Shown here: positions 16,391 through 24,180 of the stretch, piece by piece
How the letters are laid out: each line of letters begins with the position of its first letter
How positions within the stretch are numbered: position 1 is the first letter of the stretch
Source of the DNA: a virus
Virus record (IMG/VR): IMGVR_UViG_3300027833_000182
Coordinates: 1 to 28,153 of that record
DNA: 28,153 nt
Direction: 5' to 3' (one strand)
Program-made: the position numbers and the translations under genes
The notes under the pieces: generated by a model
Databases searched by the model: none
Seen by the model: the letters and a program-made list of their open reading frames with translations, nothing else
Told to the model about the DNA's origin: nothing

Positions 16391-16990
16391 TTAGTACCCG
16401 CTTAAAACTAATTGTGTTGTCCCAGATACTTCCGCTTGCCGGGTGTGAGACACCACGCGGCCATATGCTGTCTGGTAGCCTGCCTCCCACCTAGAATCGT
16501 CAGCACCTAAAAACTTTGCAGCCTCTGAAAGTGCGCCATAAAGGTAAAGTTCAGGTACCGTTTTAAGAAGGTCATTGGTTGTCGCTGTATCTGACAAGGA
16601 TGGAACTTTGTAGTAGTAAATGACTTTTAACTTGTCGTTTACAGAAACAGTAGGTGTTGGGTGGAACCTAAACTCATTTGCCTCTCTAGCAAAAATAGTG
16701 GGTATGCCACTATTGGCAGTTTGGCTACTCAACAAACCCAATGAAACTCTATCGACAGGCTTGTCGTTAAAAAACACGTCTTTAATTTCTAAAAAGTCAG
16801 CAGGTATTGTTGCTTTACCCTGGCTGTCGGTAATAATGTATGCTGTCTTTTCAATGCTTGGAATTCGTAATTCATGCGCCAACCGGGACTCGACCAACGC
16901 AATAAAATCTGGTATTTCGGCTGACAAATCTGTTCGGTTTAACCAATTAGCAATTGAGTCTTTAAGCCCACTGTATGTTTCGATGCTCAT
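16391..16990 (-). CDS. Head-tail adaptor protein (SU10 / P22 gp4-like), 199 aa
   Basis: Opens with [19 protein letters not shown] and then [17 protein letters not shown], the helical start that I recognise from the adaptor proteins of SU10-like and other podoviruses. The middle is beta-rich ([28 protein letters not shown]) and the end helical ([18 protein letters not shown]). Size fits the P22 gp4 class. Role: a ring under the portal that closes the head and receives the nozzle. The ATG overlaps the stop of the preceding gene (ATGA), and the gene follows the capsid block, as expected. Confidence 0.75.
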   Translation of the reverse strand: MSIETYSGLKDSIANWLNRTDLSAEIPDFIALVESRLAHELRIPSIEKTAYIITDSQGKATIPADFLEIKDVFFNDKPVDRVSLGLLSSQTANSGIPTIFAREANEFRFHPTPTVSVNDKLKVIYYYKVPSLSDTATTNDLLKTVPELYLYGALSEAAKFLGADDSRWEAGYQTAYGRVVSHTRQAEVSGTTQLVLSGY

Positions 16991-17298
16991 AATCGACCGC
17001 CGCCTGTGCGAAGGTATGCGTACTCTGTAGAGTTAAGCTTTTGCTTCATGCGTTTAAGGTCTTCTGCATTCGGAGCCATCACGTTGATGCCTTCCTGCAT
17101 CCACTGCACAGCAACAACATCAGGTATGGTTGCTACGCGAACCATGTCACCCATGCGCTGCCCTTCCGCTTGCTCCCTGGCTCGCTTGTTAGCTTCAAGT
17201 ATCGCAGTTACGTCTTGAGAGTGGCTGATGTGGATTTTGTCTTCGCTCTGATCGTGTTGAACATTTGCGATCATTTCGCCAGTTGGGGAACTAGGCAT
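16987..17298 (-). CDS. Conserved small protein downstream of the capsid gene, 103 aa
   Basis: The start at 17298 (MPSSPTGEM) is preferred over an in-frame one at 17343 because GGGAGG (17305-17310) lies 6 nt ahead of it, and the longer form would run through the capsid terminator hairpin. Not recognised. The N-terminal half contains HISHSQDVTAILEANKRAR, the C-terminal half VQWMQEGINVMAPNAEDLKR and KLNSTEYAYLRT. Soluble, helical. Location between capsid and adaptor suggests a head accessory or assembly protein, but no motif supports a specific function. Confidence 0.7.
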   Translation of the reverse strand: MPSSPTGEMIANVQHDQSEDKIHISHSQDVTAILEANKRAREQAEGQRMGDMVRVATIPDVVAVQWMQEGINVMAPNAEDLKRMKQKLNSTEYAYLRTGGGRL

Positions 17299-17317
17299 TT
17301 GTAACCTCCCTAAATTA

Positions 17318-17345
17318 ATAAAAGGATGGCCCCGTAGGGCCACCC
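17318..17345 (-). terminator. Rho-independent terminator after the major capsid gene
   Basis: On the minus strand GGGTGGCCC - TACG - GGGCCATCC forms a 9-bp stem (one G-T pair) with a tetraloop, followed by TTTTATT. It starts 12 nt after the capsid stop codon and lies before the Shine-Dalgarno of the next gene. It probably lets only part of the transcription continue into the adaptor and tail genes, giving capsid mRNA in excess. Confidence 0.8.
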
Positions 17346-17357
17346 AGTTTTATTGCT

Positions 17358-18257
17358 TTAAGCAGTGAGGGCGTTAATCAGACCAGATGCTTTGTCGTTT
17401 TCACAAACCAAAGTTTGCTCAGTCAACATTTGCTTCTTCTCGCTGTCGCCGTTGCGAGCAAGATCGATAGTCTGCATTGGACGCAGAACTGCGCGTGACC
17501 AATATTCAGTATCGAGTACCAAGCACGAGTTAGCTTGTAGAAAGCGATTTGGTATCACGCTGCACTCGCCGAACGGCGACACGTATAAATCCACGCTGTT
17601 GACTAGCTTGGTGCCAGTGCTGAAGTCACGCTCACGACCCGCAGAGGCTGCGAAGTTTGCAACAGTTACAGAGTGAGATGGAGTCACCTGAATCTGGTTA
17701 GGATCGCCACCAGCTTCGTATACAGACTGCAAAGTAGCCAGTAAAAGTGCCTCAGTAAAAGTGCGGTTAGAACCAGCGGTGTTAGTTGTCGCGGCATTGA
17801 TCTGATTCTGAGCCGAAGTCAACTGACGAGCAGTAGTTGCGTTACCAGCGGTACCTGCCTGGCCAGCACCTACGAATGCGTGTTCGATATCTCGACGCAT
17901 TTCTTTTCCTTTCATCGCGATGTTCATCGCTAGGTCAGAACTACGAGCGTGGGTATCAACAGCTTCAGAAGTGCCTGAACTCTGAACTACTTTAGTGAAA
18001 ATCTGAGTATTCGCAGTTTTCATTGTAGTGGTGTTGTTAGAGGCTGCGCCTGCATCCGCGCCTTCAACGGCGGCATTCGAGCCTACAGCAGCAAGTTCTG
18101 CTTGCTGCCACTGATGTAAAGTTGCACGGGCAGTGCCTGTGCCGATTGAAGAGGTGAACGGGGTCAGGGTTGGGCTGATATCATATATAATTTCTTCGAT
18201 ACTCTGTTTTAGACCTACCTGGTCAAATGTCTTTAAGGTATTCGCTACTACTGGCAT
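17358..18257 (-). CDS. Major capsid protein, SU10 type (formerly DUF5309), 299 aa
   Basis: The N-terminus reads VANTLKTFDQVGLKQSIEEI, followed by IYDISPTLTPFTSSIG, the hallmark of the SU10 major capsid family with an HK97 fold. Further family-like segments are QIFTKVVQSSGTSEAVDTHA, MKGKEMRRDIEHAFVG (the E-loop/spine-helix region) and VDLYVSPFGECSVIPNRFL near 220-240. Length about 300 aa is normal for the family. AGGAAA lies ahead of the ATG. It follows the scaffold gene by 17 nt and is followed by a strong terminator, fitting the most abundant virion protein. Confidence 0.9.
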   Translation of the reverse strand: MPVVANTLKTFDQVGLKQSIEEIIYDISPTLTPFTSSIGTGTARATLHQWQQAELAAVGSNAAVEGADAGAASNNTTTMKTANTQIFTKVVQSSGTSEAVDTHARSSDLAMNIAMKGKEMRRDIEHAFVGAGQAGTAGNATTARQLTSAQNQINAATTNTAGSNRTFTEALLLATLQSVYEAGGDPNQIQVTPSHSVTVANFAASAGRERDFSTGTKLVNSVDLYVSPFGECSVIPNRFLQANSCLVLDTEYWSRAVLRPMQTIDLARNGDSEKKQMLTEQTLVCENDKASGLINALTA

Positions 18258-18274
18258 GATAAAATTTCCTAAAA

Positions 18275-19240
18275 TTAAGAGTTATTCAAGAGGGCTTGAA
18301 CAGCGTCTTCCATCCTTCCAGACTTCTTGAGACGTTCACGCGATTTGCGATGATTCTCTTTCTTGCCTAAATCTTTGGGTTCACCTTTCTTGCCCGACAA
18401 AGTTTTTTTGGCTGACGCTTTAACTTTCTTTTGCGTCTTCACCTTTGCCTGATCGAACTGCATGGCCTTGTACAATGCCGTAATCATTCGGTGATCGTGA
18501 ACGTCGTTAAACTCTTCACTGGTCACACCTAACGTACTCGTTGCGTACTCACCAATCGAGTAGTAAAGGTCGTTGTTCCAATTAGGGATTGTCGATTTTA
18601 GAACAGTCAGACTTTCTTTCGCATTCTCACGCGACATAGCCTGCTGTTGTTCTTGATTGCGTTTTTGATGCTCGTCAGCTTGTGACTTGATAAAGTTATA
18701 AGTCTGCTGTGTCTGCTCAAAAACAGCCTTGGCCTGCTTGTATTGCTCAGGATTTTCTACAGCGGCCTGCTCCCAATTCACATTGTCAAAACGTGATAGG
18801 TCAGCACCAGATGCAGTAAGAAGTGCGCTAAGAGTGGATTCGTAATTCGCAGTTTGTTCTTCTGCGGCCTTACGCTGTTCGGCAACTACCTGCGTCTTCT
18901 TGGTGTAATCGGCTTGTCTTAGATAACCAAGTTTAATCTCTTCAACCGACACGCTTTCGCCATCGATTTCAATATTGCCTTCAGTTATGTATTCAGGCGC
19001 GTCTTCAGTTTCATCTTCAGAATCTTCGGTTGGGTCTTCGACCTCCGCAGCTTCTTCTAACTCTTCTTCAACGTCCTGTGACTCGTCGATTACTTCGTCG
19101 GTGGCCTCATCGACCACGTCTTGCTCTTCTTTAGGCTCTTCGGGGTTGTCCTGGCTGGATTCCAAAACGGCCATCAGTCGCGCATTAATATCGTCTTTAT
19201 CGATGGTCTGGGAGTCCGTTGCGGTTTGCTCTTCTGACAT
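18275..19240 (-). CDS. Scaffolding protein, 321 aa
   Basis: Start: the ATG at 19240, with GGAGA seven bases ahead; the preceding in-frame TTG is not needed. Residues 20-85 are almost entirely acidic (long Glu/Asp runs). The middle (115-210) is a Gln/Ala/Glu-rich coiled coil. The last 60 residues are strongly basic (KTQKKVKASAKKTLSGKKGE) with a helical end (RERLKKSGRMEDAVQALLN), the form of scaffold C-terminal capsid-binding helices. Acidic-to-basic polarity, helicity and location directly before the capsid gene together identify it. It should drive procapsid assembly and then leave or be degraded; no protease gene is visible nearby. Confidence 0.8.
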   Translation of the reverse strand: MSEEQTATDSQTIDKDDINARLMAVLESSQDNPEEPKEEQDVVDEATDEVIDESQDVEEELEEAAEVEDPTEDSEDETEDAPEYITEGNIEIDGESVSVEEIKLGYLRQADYTKKTQVVAEQRKAAEEQTANYESTLSALLTASGADLSRFDNVNWEQAAVENPEQYKQAKAVFEQTQQTYNFIKSQADEHQKRNQEQQQAMSRENAKESLTVLKSTIPNWNNDLYYSIGEYATSTLGVTSEEFNDVHDHRMITALYKAMQFDQAKVKTQKKVKASAKKTLSGKKGEPKDLGKKENHRKSRERLKKSGRMEDAVQALLNNS

Positions 19241-19263
19241 CAAATTTCTCCAATTATACCTAT

Positions 19264-19518
19264 TTACTCAACAGGTTGTTGTGTCTTCAATTCATAGTTG
19301 TTTATTAGCCCGGCAAACTGCTGGACAAACATTTGTCCCGCCTTAAACATCATATAGAGCCTTTCACGCTCTGCATCTGCCTCTGGCGGGGTGGCAAGGA
19401 TTTGATCCATGATATTTGAGTTCATCATTTCAAACGCCCTGTTAAAAACATCGCTATGCAGCATTTCTTTTGAGGCTTCAGCTATCGTAGCCAGTTCGCC
19501 TATATCTTCTTCATTCAT
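19264..19518 (-). CDS. Conserved small protein between portal and scaffold, 84 aa
   Basis: Not recognised by function. Soluble and helical: ELATIAEASKEMLHSDVFNR, then MMNSNIMDQILATPP and LYMMFKAGQMFVQQFAGLIN. Met-rich. The start overlaps the end of the 74-aa gene by 8 bases. Position between portal and scaffold is a usual site for small head-assembly proteins in podoviruses. No zinc ligands or membrane segments. Confidence 0.65.
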   Translation of the reverse strand: MNEEDIGELATIAEASKEMLHSDVFNRAFEMMNSNIMDQILATPPEADAERERLYMMFKAGQMFVQQFAGLINNYELKTQQPVE

Positions 19519-19735
19519 CGGTTTTAGACTCCACGTCAGTGGTTGGTACTAATTTAATGGTCTTACCCCTCATCCTTCCGTGAGGTCGAGGCATGGCCGT
19601 TTCCTTATCTAGTTTTCCATCACGATAAGCCTGGTACTCGTTAAACGCCTGTTTGCGTGTTTTCTTTTTGGCGTACTTTTTGTCGTTAGCCTTTTTGATA
19701 AAGGCATCAAACTTACTCGTATCTTCAATCATCAT
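19511..19735 (-). CDS. Small basic protein after the portal gene, 74 aa
   Basis: Two ATG codons lie in a row at the start (19735 and 19732); the first overlaps the portal stop as ATGA, so translation is probably coupled. Residues 13-40 are rich in Lys, Arg and aromatic residues (FIKKANDKKYAKKKTRKQAF), followed by RPHGRMRGKTIKLV. The overall charge suggests nucleic-acid or portal contact, but no known domain is visible. Confidence 0.6.
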   Translation of the reverse strand: MMIEDTSKFDAFIKKANDKKYAKKKTRKQAFNEYQAYRDGKLDKETAMPRPHGRMRGKTIKLVPTTDVESKTDE

Positions 19736-21822
19736 CCAATACTCACGTTGCGTTTTTGCTCGGCCTCAAGTGCCAGTTCGGCCTCGTCAATCTCCATCTG
19801 GTGCGTCTGCTTTTCAGTGTCCAGCATTAACTTCGCTTCACCGATCTCATGCTCATGGTTCATGTTCTCCATAGCAATGATCATCTTGTTCTGCTCCTTC
19901 AGCGCGTCCAGTTCTAACTGACCTTCAAGCACAGCGACCTGACGTGCTGTCATGCCAGCGTTAAACTTCTCAACTTCTGACTGCTTGGCTGCTGCCTCTT
20001 CCTGCTGTTGCTGCATCTGCTGCTGCTGCTGCTGAAACTCAGGGCTGCTAGGATCGAACAGGTACATGCTGCTTGACTTGATATTCAACAACTCAAAGGC
20101 TCGACTCAGCATCGCGTGGCGCTGTGATGCGCCGTACATTCCTCCAAGATTTGGGTCTTGGGGATTCATCGTGAACTGCTGGTCAAGGCTCAACAGCATT
20201 TGCGCTTCCTGCGCCTGCTCATCAGGTGTCAGGGCCACAGCGACAGACATCTCTGTGCGATCACCTAAGAACTGAGGATTTACAGGCACAAACTGCCCAT
20301 CAAGCTGTATGGCTTTTTCTCCCTCGTACTCCACAGCCAGCTTATAAATGTCGTGCATCAGCGGCTTTAAAAAATTCTCTGCCAGATTTCTAGCCATGAC
20401 CATGATTCGACGGTTGCTGGCGTTCATAAAGGTCGTAATCAAGTCGCTTGAGTTCTGCTTGCTGACAGCAGTCGAGTCCATGCCACGCGCCATACGGCTC
20501 ATGCCGCTGCGCGACTCCTTCTCCACCTCCAGGTTCTCAATCGCCTGAAATACGGTGCCTGACAAGTTCGGCATCGGCAGAGGACGCACAACATTTTCAG
20601 GATTCGGGCTATTCACGTCGATAACTGCTCCAACGCGGTTGTCTAACAGGTCGCGTGGGTTTTTGACTAGTGATAAATTAGCGATAAAGCGTGAGGTGTT
20701 TGTCATAAATGTGTGATCGACTACGCCACGCTTCAAGCTGCTCTGCGTCTTCTGAATATCGAACAGAACATCCGCAAGGCTCATACCGTGGAAGCGGTGA
20801 GGCAACGGGAACGGTGTGAAATACCTAAACGGCTTCTCAGACACGATCTCTTTGTCCAGTAGCACGTTGCGGCTGTGCAGCACTTTCAGATACACGCACT
20901 TCTTCAAGTCATCGCGGTACTTTTTAATGTATGACTCGTAAATAGTGACGTGCTGCCTGTCGTTGTCAGCATCATAGTGATCGTCTTTGCGAAAACCATC
21001 AACTGAGTCTCGCCCAAGGCCACCGTCTTCAAACAGGTCGTGGTCTTCGTTCAACTTCGCAACAATCTCAGGATCGAAGCCTTCAGATAGCAACTCGCCA
21101 CGGCTGCGGGAGGTGCGGTGTGAGCAGAAGTCGGCATCATTCTCGTCGGTTGCGCGTGGCGATACTAGGAAGTCTTCTGGCGGTATTGTCTCAATACAGA
21201 TTTTCGACTTGTCGATCTTCCTCGCTATTTCGCCGCTGTACATGACCTGTGATGACTCGATAATCTGACCTGTCTGCGCGTCCTGCGCCTGCACAGCTTG
21301 GGCCTCTTCAGCAATCTCAAGGATAGTCACATCCGGGTCTTGCATGAGCATGTTGAAGGACGGCTCGTCTAACCCTTCAAACGTCTCCTCTTCGTACTCA
21401 TAAAGGTTTTTATAGTATCTCTTGATGATGCCCGTCTTAGCGATCAGCGCATCGTGGATTACATCGTGCAGAATTTTTGTGCCGTTGTTCTCGCGGTAAA
21501 AAATGTAGTTAGTCAGTGCCGTTGCCATTTTGGCAGGCATAAAGTCCTCTGCGGTTTGCGGATCAAATTTGCAGATATTTCTGTCAGCCGTAAAGGTTTC
21601 CATGAGCATCGATTTGACCGACTCCACTGCGTCAAAAACGTCCATGCTTACATGCTGTGATCTGCCAGCGCGTTCATTGCCTAGCGGCTGGCCGTAATAA
21701 TAGCGATGACCCTTGTCGCGCTGGTGGCCTATCTCGCTCTCAGCGTATGAGTCAGCCGAATCGATGTTATTTTCTAGCGATGCGAGTAACTCGTCATCGT
21801 TTATCTCAGAAACTATATTCAT
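19732..21822 (-). CDS. Portal protein (P22-like), 696 aa
   Basis: Opens with DDELLASLENNIDSADSYAE and later RYYYGQPLGNERAGRSQHVS, with DVFDAVESVKSMLMETFT: the N-terminal wing region shared by P22-like portals of marine podoviruses. Size (696 aa) matches P22 gp1 (725 aa). The central part contains PEDFLVSPRATDENDADFCS and LADVLFDIQKTQSSLKRGVV. The C-terminal part is a Gln-rich helix (QQQQQQMQQQQEEAAAKQSE, about residues 590-612) and coiled coil to the end, which in this class may build the barrel. It overlaps TerL by 17 bp. Role: dodecameric DNA gate at the capsid vertex. Confidence 0.85.
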   Translation of the reverse strand: MNIVSEINDDELLASLENNIDSADSYAESEIGHQRDKGHRYYYGQPLGNERAGRSQHVSMDVFDAVESVKSMLMETFTADRNICKFDPQTAEDFMPAKMATALTNYIFYRENNGTKILHDVIHDALIAKTGIIKRYYKNLYEYEEETFEGLDEPSFNMLMQDPDVTILEIAEEAQAVQAQDAQTGQIIESSQVMYSGEIARKIDKSKICIETIPPEDFLVSPRATDENDADFCSHRTSRSRGELLSEGFDPEIVAKLNEDHDLFEDGGLGRDSVDGFRKDDHYDADNDRQHVTIYESYIKKYRDDLKKCVYLKVLHSRNVLLDKEIVSEKPFRYFTPFPLPHRFHGMSLADVLFDIQKTQSSLKRGVVDHTFMTNTSRFIANLSLVKNPRDLLDNRVGAVIDVNSPNPENVVRPLPMPNLSGTVFQAIENLEVEKESRSGMSRMARGMDSTAVSKQNSSDLITTFMNASNRRIMVMARNLAENFLKPLMHDIYKLAVEYEGEKAIQLDGQFVPVNPQFLGDRTEMSVAVALTPDEQAQEAQMLLSLDQQFTMNPQDPNLGGMYGASQRHAMLSRAFELLNIKSSSMYLFDPSSPEFQQQQQQMQQQQEEAAAKQSEVEKFNAGMTARQVAVLEGQLELDALKEQNKMIIAMENMNHEHEIGEAKLMLDTEKQTHQMEIDEAELALEAEQKRNVSIG

Positions 21823-23296
21823 TTTGCTCGTATCCCGAATGTCCGTTAGTCAAATGCTCTCGCTCTACCTGGTTCTGCCCAAATCGCGTCACGCTTATCG
21901 CGGCATACCGCGTTGCGTCCATCAAATCGTCGAACTCTTTGTGTATTTTCCCCTTCTTGCGGTGATACCGCCTAAACTCTTCAAACCACGGCACCAAATT
22001 ACTGAACACCCGTAGCCGCCCTGTTCTGAATCGCTCCAGCATCTCCATCAGCCCCGGCTCAACATAGTTTGTCCCGTCAGGGTTGGTAAATTTTCCGATC
22101 ATCAACACCCCCGACTCCATGTACATCTCTGCCAATGTCTTGCCGCTTCCCTTTTCCGTGTTATCACCGTCGTGCGGATATATGACTGGAATGTCTTTCC
22201 CCCTCGACTTAATAACAGTTGAGTGGACGGCTGGAATCTCGCCTTCCTTCTTGTAAATGTCGTAGACATATATAGTGTCATTGTCTGGGTTATAGGCCGT
22301 CCAGACACAGGTGGTCGGGTGAGTAATTCCGAAGTCTACCGCGCATAATTTCTTGTAGTGCGGGGGTATCTCAAACGGATCGCACTTTAAAGCCTCTTCG
22401 GCTATGGGGAATACCATGCCCTCACCCAGAACGGGTATGCCCTTTGACCGCATATCCCGCTGATACTCAGGAATCGCTGCCAAAAGCTGGGTCTTAGTCT
22501 CTTCAGTGATGTGAGGCGCATCGTTCCATGTGACATTCTGGAGATACTGCCCCTTATTCGGGTTGTCCATGAACTGGCTTACCAGTTCAGTCATCCCGTT
22601 CTCTGGGGTCAAAGTGCCGACGAGGTAGCCGCCCTTCCCATCGTTACCTGTGGCTGTACGAGTTAGGCATTGAGGGTAAATTGTGGGGTCGGTTGGCTCC
22701 TCATCGATCCAAATGTAGTCCTGACTTGAACCCATTAGGACGTGTTGCCCCTGGGTGTAGGACTTAAAACTTACAAGGCTTGTATTGCCAGCCTTATGGC
22801 GTACCGCGACATCTCTTGGTAGCCGTGGCGTTCCCATCGCAGGGGTTACTTGGTAGATAAGCCTTTGAGGTATTAGGCCAGAGCCGTCGAACTTGCCTTC
22901 GCCAAGGTACATACCCATTAACTCTTTCACAATTACATCGCGTAACTGCTCACCGGATACACCCAAGCACCATATCTTGGTCGGCCTGGTGAACCTGATC
23001 CCCTCCCACCAGCTTGGATATAAGCCTGTGAGGTGAAACGCAACCTCTGCGGCCTGTGAAGCAGTTTTGCCTACGCGGTTTGCCGCCATAAGCATTCTTT
23101 GTTTATTTTCAGTGCCAGCATCGTAAAATTGCTTTTGCCATTCGTATGGCTCCCAATAGGCTAGACGGTTTTGCGCTTTGTGCAGCTTCACCACGCGGAT
23201 CGCTTCCGCAATTTTAAGCGCCTTATTTTTTGCGGCCTCATTTTTTGGAAGACCGTCTTTTTTGCGAACCGCTTTTTTTGAAGTCGTTTCTGTCAA
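21806..23296 (-). CDS. terL: Terminase large subunit, 496 aa
   Basis: ATPase: Walker A AANRVGKT (71-78), Walker B DYIWIDEEP (D198, E199), coupling motif region LVGTLTPEN (225-233). Nuclease: D321 in CAVDFGITHPTT, D376 in VIYPHDGDN and D457/D460 in EFDDLMDATRYA. This is a complete packaging motor and headful or site nuclease. The only start upstream of the conserved region is TTG (23294-23296), inside the TTGA that ends the preceding 51-aa gene; the next in-frame ATG is at residue 68, too close to Walker A. It overlaps the portal gene by 17 bp. Confidence 0.9.
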   Translation of the reverse strand: MTETTSKKAVRKKDGLPKNEAAKNKALKIAEAIRVVKLHKAQNRLAYWEPYEWQKQFYDAGTENKQRMLMAANRVGKTASQAAEVAFHLTGLYPSWWEGIRFTRPTKIWCLGVSGEQLRDVIVKELMGMYLGEGKFDGSGLIPQRLIYQVTPAMGTPRLPRDVAVRHKAGNTSLVSFKSYTQGQHVLMGSSQDYIWIDEEPTDPTIYPQCLTRTATGNDGKGGYLVGTLTPENGMTELVSQFMDNPNKGQYLQNVTWNDAPHITEETKTQLLAAIPEYQRDMRSKGIPVLGEGMVFPIAEEALKCDPFEIPPHYKKLCAVDFGITHPTTCVWTAYNPDNDTIYVYDIYKKEGEIPAVHSTVIKSRGKDIPVIYPHDGDNTEKGSGKTLAEMYMESGVLMIGKFTNPDGTNYVEPGLMEMLERFRTGRLRVFSNLVPWFEEFRRYHRKKGKIHKEFDDLMDATRYAAISVTRFGQNQVEREHLTNGHSGYEQNEYSF

Positions 23297-23448
23297 AATT
23301 CAATACCCGCGATTGGAACATATACTTCGACATACGCACCGCAACTAGGGCAGCTAAGATTAGAAACCATAGAAAAAGTATCTGACTCGTCATCAAGATC
23401 GTGATCACCGCCCCAAATTAACTCGCCTTTGCAGTGCCAACAATTCAT
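23293..23448 (-). CDS. Small zinc-ribbon protein, 51 aa
   Basis: Translation from the ATG at 23448 gives two metal-binding knuckles: MNCWHCKGELIWGG (CxxC, Cys3 and Cys6) and LSCPSCGAYVEVYVP (CxxC, Cys33 and Cys36). I have seen very similar short proteins (N-CWHC...LIWGGDHD...CP.CG..VEVY) in marine podoviruses next to terminase genes; no function is known. The stop overlaps the TTG start of TerL by 4 bp (TTGA). The close coupling suggests a helper in packaging or in late-gene control. Confidence 0.8.
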   Translation of the reverse strand: MNCWHCKGELIWGGDHDLDDESDTFSMVSNLSCPSCGAYVEVYVPIAGIEF

Positions 23449-23640
23449 AAATAAGACCGCCCTATATGTAACGAGATATGTGGGGGCGTACCGCCCCAGC
23501 GAGGCACCTCGATTTTGCGAATCGAACCTAAAAACGGCCCCTGGTGGGCGCTTTCCGACCTCAAATGCTCCAAGGGATGCTCCAAATAGCTGTAAGTCAT
23601 TGATTTATAACGATATCTTTCCAATGACCAATGGGTGCGA
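23449..23640 (-). other. Structured gap between the terminase genes
   Basis: About 190 bases between the TerS stop and the zinc-ribbon gene. It holds a perfect GGGGCG-TAC-CGCCCC hairpin (23483-23497), a small GAGG-TG-CCTC type hairpin beside it, a TCGAT-(7 nt)-ATCGA hairpin, and a 9-base direct repeat. A 51-codon frame with ATG at 23600 and TGA overlapping the zinc gene (ATGA) is open (MTYSYLEHPLEHLRSE...), but it has no Shine-Dalgarno and an unconvincing composition. Candidate uses: packaging recognition or cleavage site, mRNA processing structure, or a small gene. I cannot decide between them. Confidence 0.4.
23565..23585 (+). repeat. Direct repeat ATGCTCCAA x2
   Basis: ATGCTCCAA occurs at 23565-23573 and again at 23577-23585, a 12-bp period. 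It lies in the gap between the small and large terminase genes, so it could be a protein-binding pair such as a TerS recognition element; it could also be chance. Confidence 0.5.
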
Positions 23641-24021
23641 TCAAAGCGATGACGGATCAACGCCTGCATCCTTCAACGCTTGGAGGGCTTCATCGATGTC
23701 GTGTGTCACAGTGACATCAGCGTTTATGTTAGCGTCTACTTCCGTCTTATCCCGCCAGCCGCCTCGATTCTTTAGAAAGAATATCTGCGCTGAAGTGTTG
23801 GGCTTGTCCCCGGTTGCGCCTTCAAACAGCGCGTTCGTGACTGCCGATACGCCAGCCTGCTTGCCAGCCTTTAAGGTGCTACTAAATCGTTCATCTTCAC
23901 GCTTTCGTCGGCCTATCGTTGAGACAGATATGCCCAGGCTTACAGCTATCTGTTCTTCTGAAAGCCCTATCTTTGCTAAGTCATACAGCTTTTCGTAATC
24001 AATAACAATTGTGTTTGCCAA
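23641..24021 (-). CDS. terS: Terminase small subunit, 126 aa
   Basis: Helix-turn-helix at residues about 8-38: YDLAKIGLSEEQIAVSLGIS followed by STIGRRKRED. Then KAGKQAGVSAVTNALFEGAT and AQIFFLKNRGGWRDKTEVD, the oligomerisation core seen in many TerS proteins (F.L.NR.GW.DK). Start choice: TTG at 24021, preceded by a perfect AGAGGA (24029-24034) with 7-nt spacing. The longer in-frame ATG at 24057 overlaps a TATAAT box (24056-24061) and has no ribosome site. Role: recognises phage DNA and recruits TerL for packaging. TerL follows after a 51-aa gene and a structured gap. Confidence 0.8.
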   Translation of the reverse strand: MANTIVIDYEKLYDLAKIGLSEEQIAVSLGISVSTIGRRKREDERFSSTLKAGKQAGVSAVTNALFEGATGDKPNTSAQIFFLKNRGGWRDKTEVDANINADVTVTHDIDEALQALKDAGVDPSSL

Positions 24022-24028
24022 TGCTAAA

Positions 24029-24034
24029 TCCTCT
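24029..24034 (-). promoter_or_regulatory. Ribosome binding site deciding the TerS start
   Basis: AGAGGA on the minus strand, 7 nt before TTG at 24019-24021. It is the only good Shine-Dalgarno near the N-terminus and supports the TTG over the ATG at 24055-24057. Confidence 0.65.
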
Positions 24035-24055
24035 GTTAGATGTCCACTGAGGCGC

Positions 24056-24083
24056 ATTATATCCTATCTACAACCAGTGGTTG
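24056..24083 (-). promoter_or_regulatory. Promoter candidate of the packaging and structural genes with operator
   Basis: Minus strand: consensus TATAAT (24061-24056) preceded by a perfect 13-bp palindrome CAACC-N3-GGTTG (24071-24083), which covers the place where a -35 box would lie. No good -35 hexamer is present (TCAACC at 17-bp spacing). Transcription would start near 24049, giving a leader of about 28 nt before the TTG of TerS. The weak -35 suggests dependence on an activator or tight control through the palindrome. Confidence 0.5.
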
Positions 24084-24180
24084 AGTATCCCCTGCATGGT
24101 TGACCAAGATCGATGACAATATAGGCTGCATGGGTTCGCAAATCAGGCTACAACCCGCATAGGCTCTCACTTTTAAGCCT

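Noticed and set aside
23516-23545. Possible tRNA T-arm (GGTTCGATTC on the minus strand)
   Set aside because: The flanking bases do not form a T-stem, and no anticodon arm or acceptor stem could be drawn.
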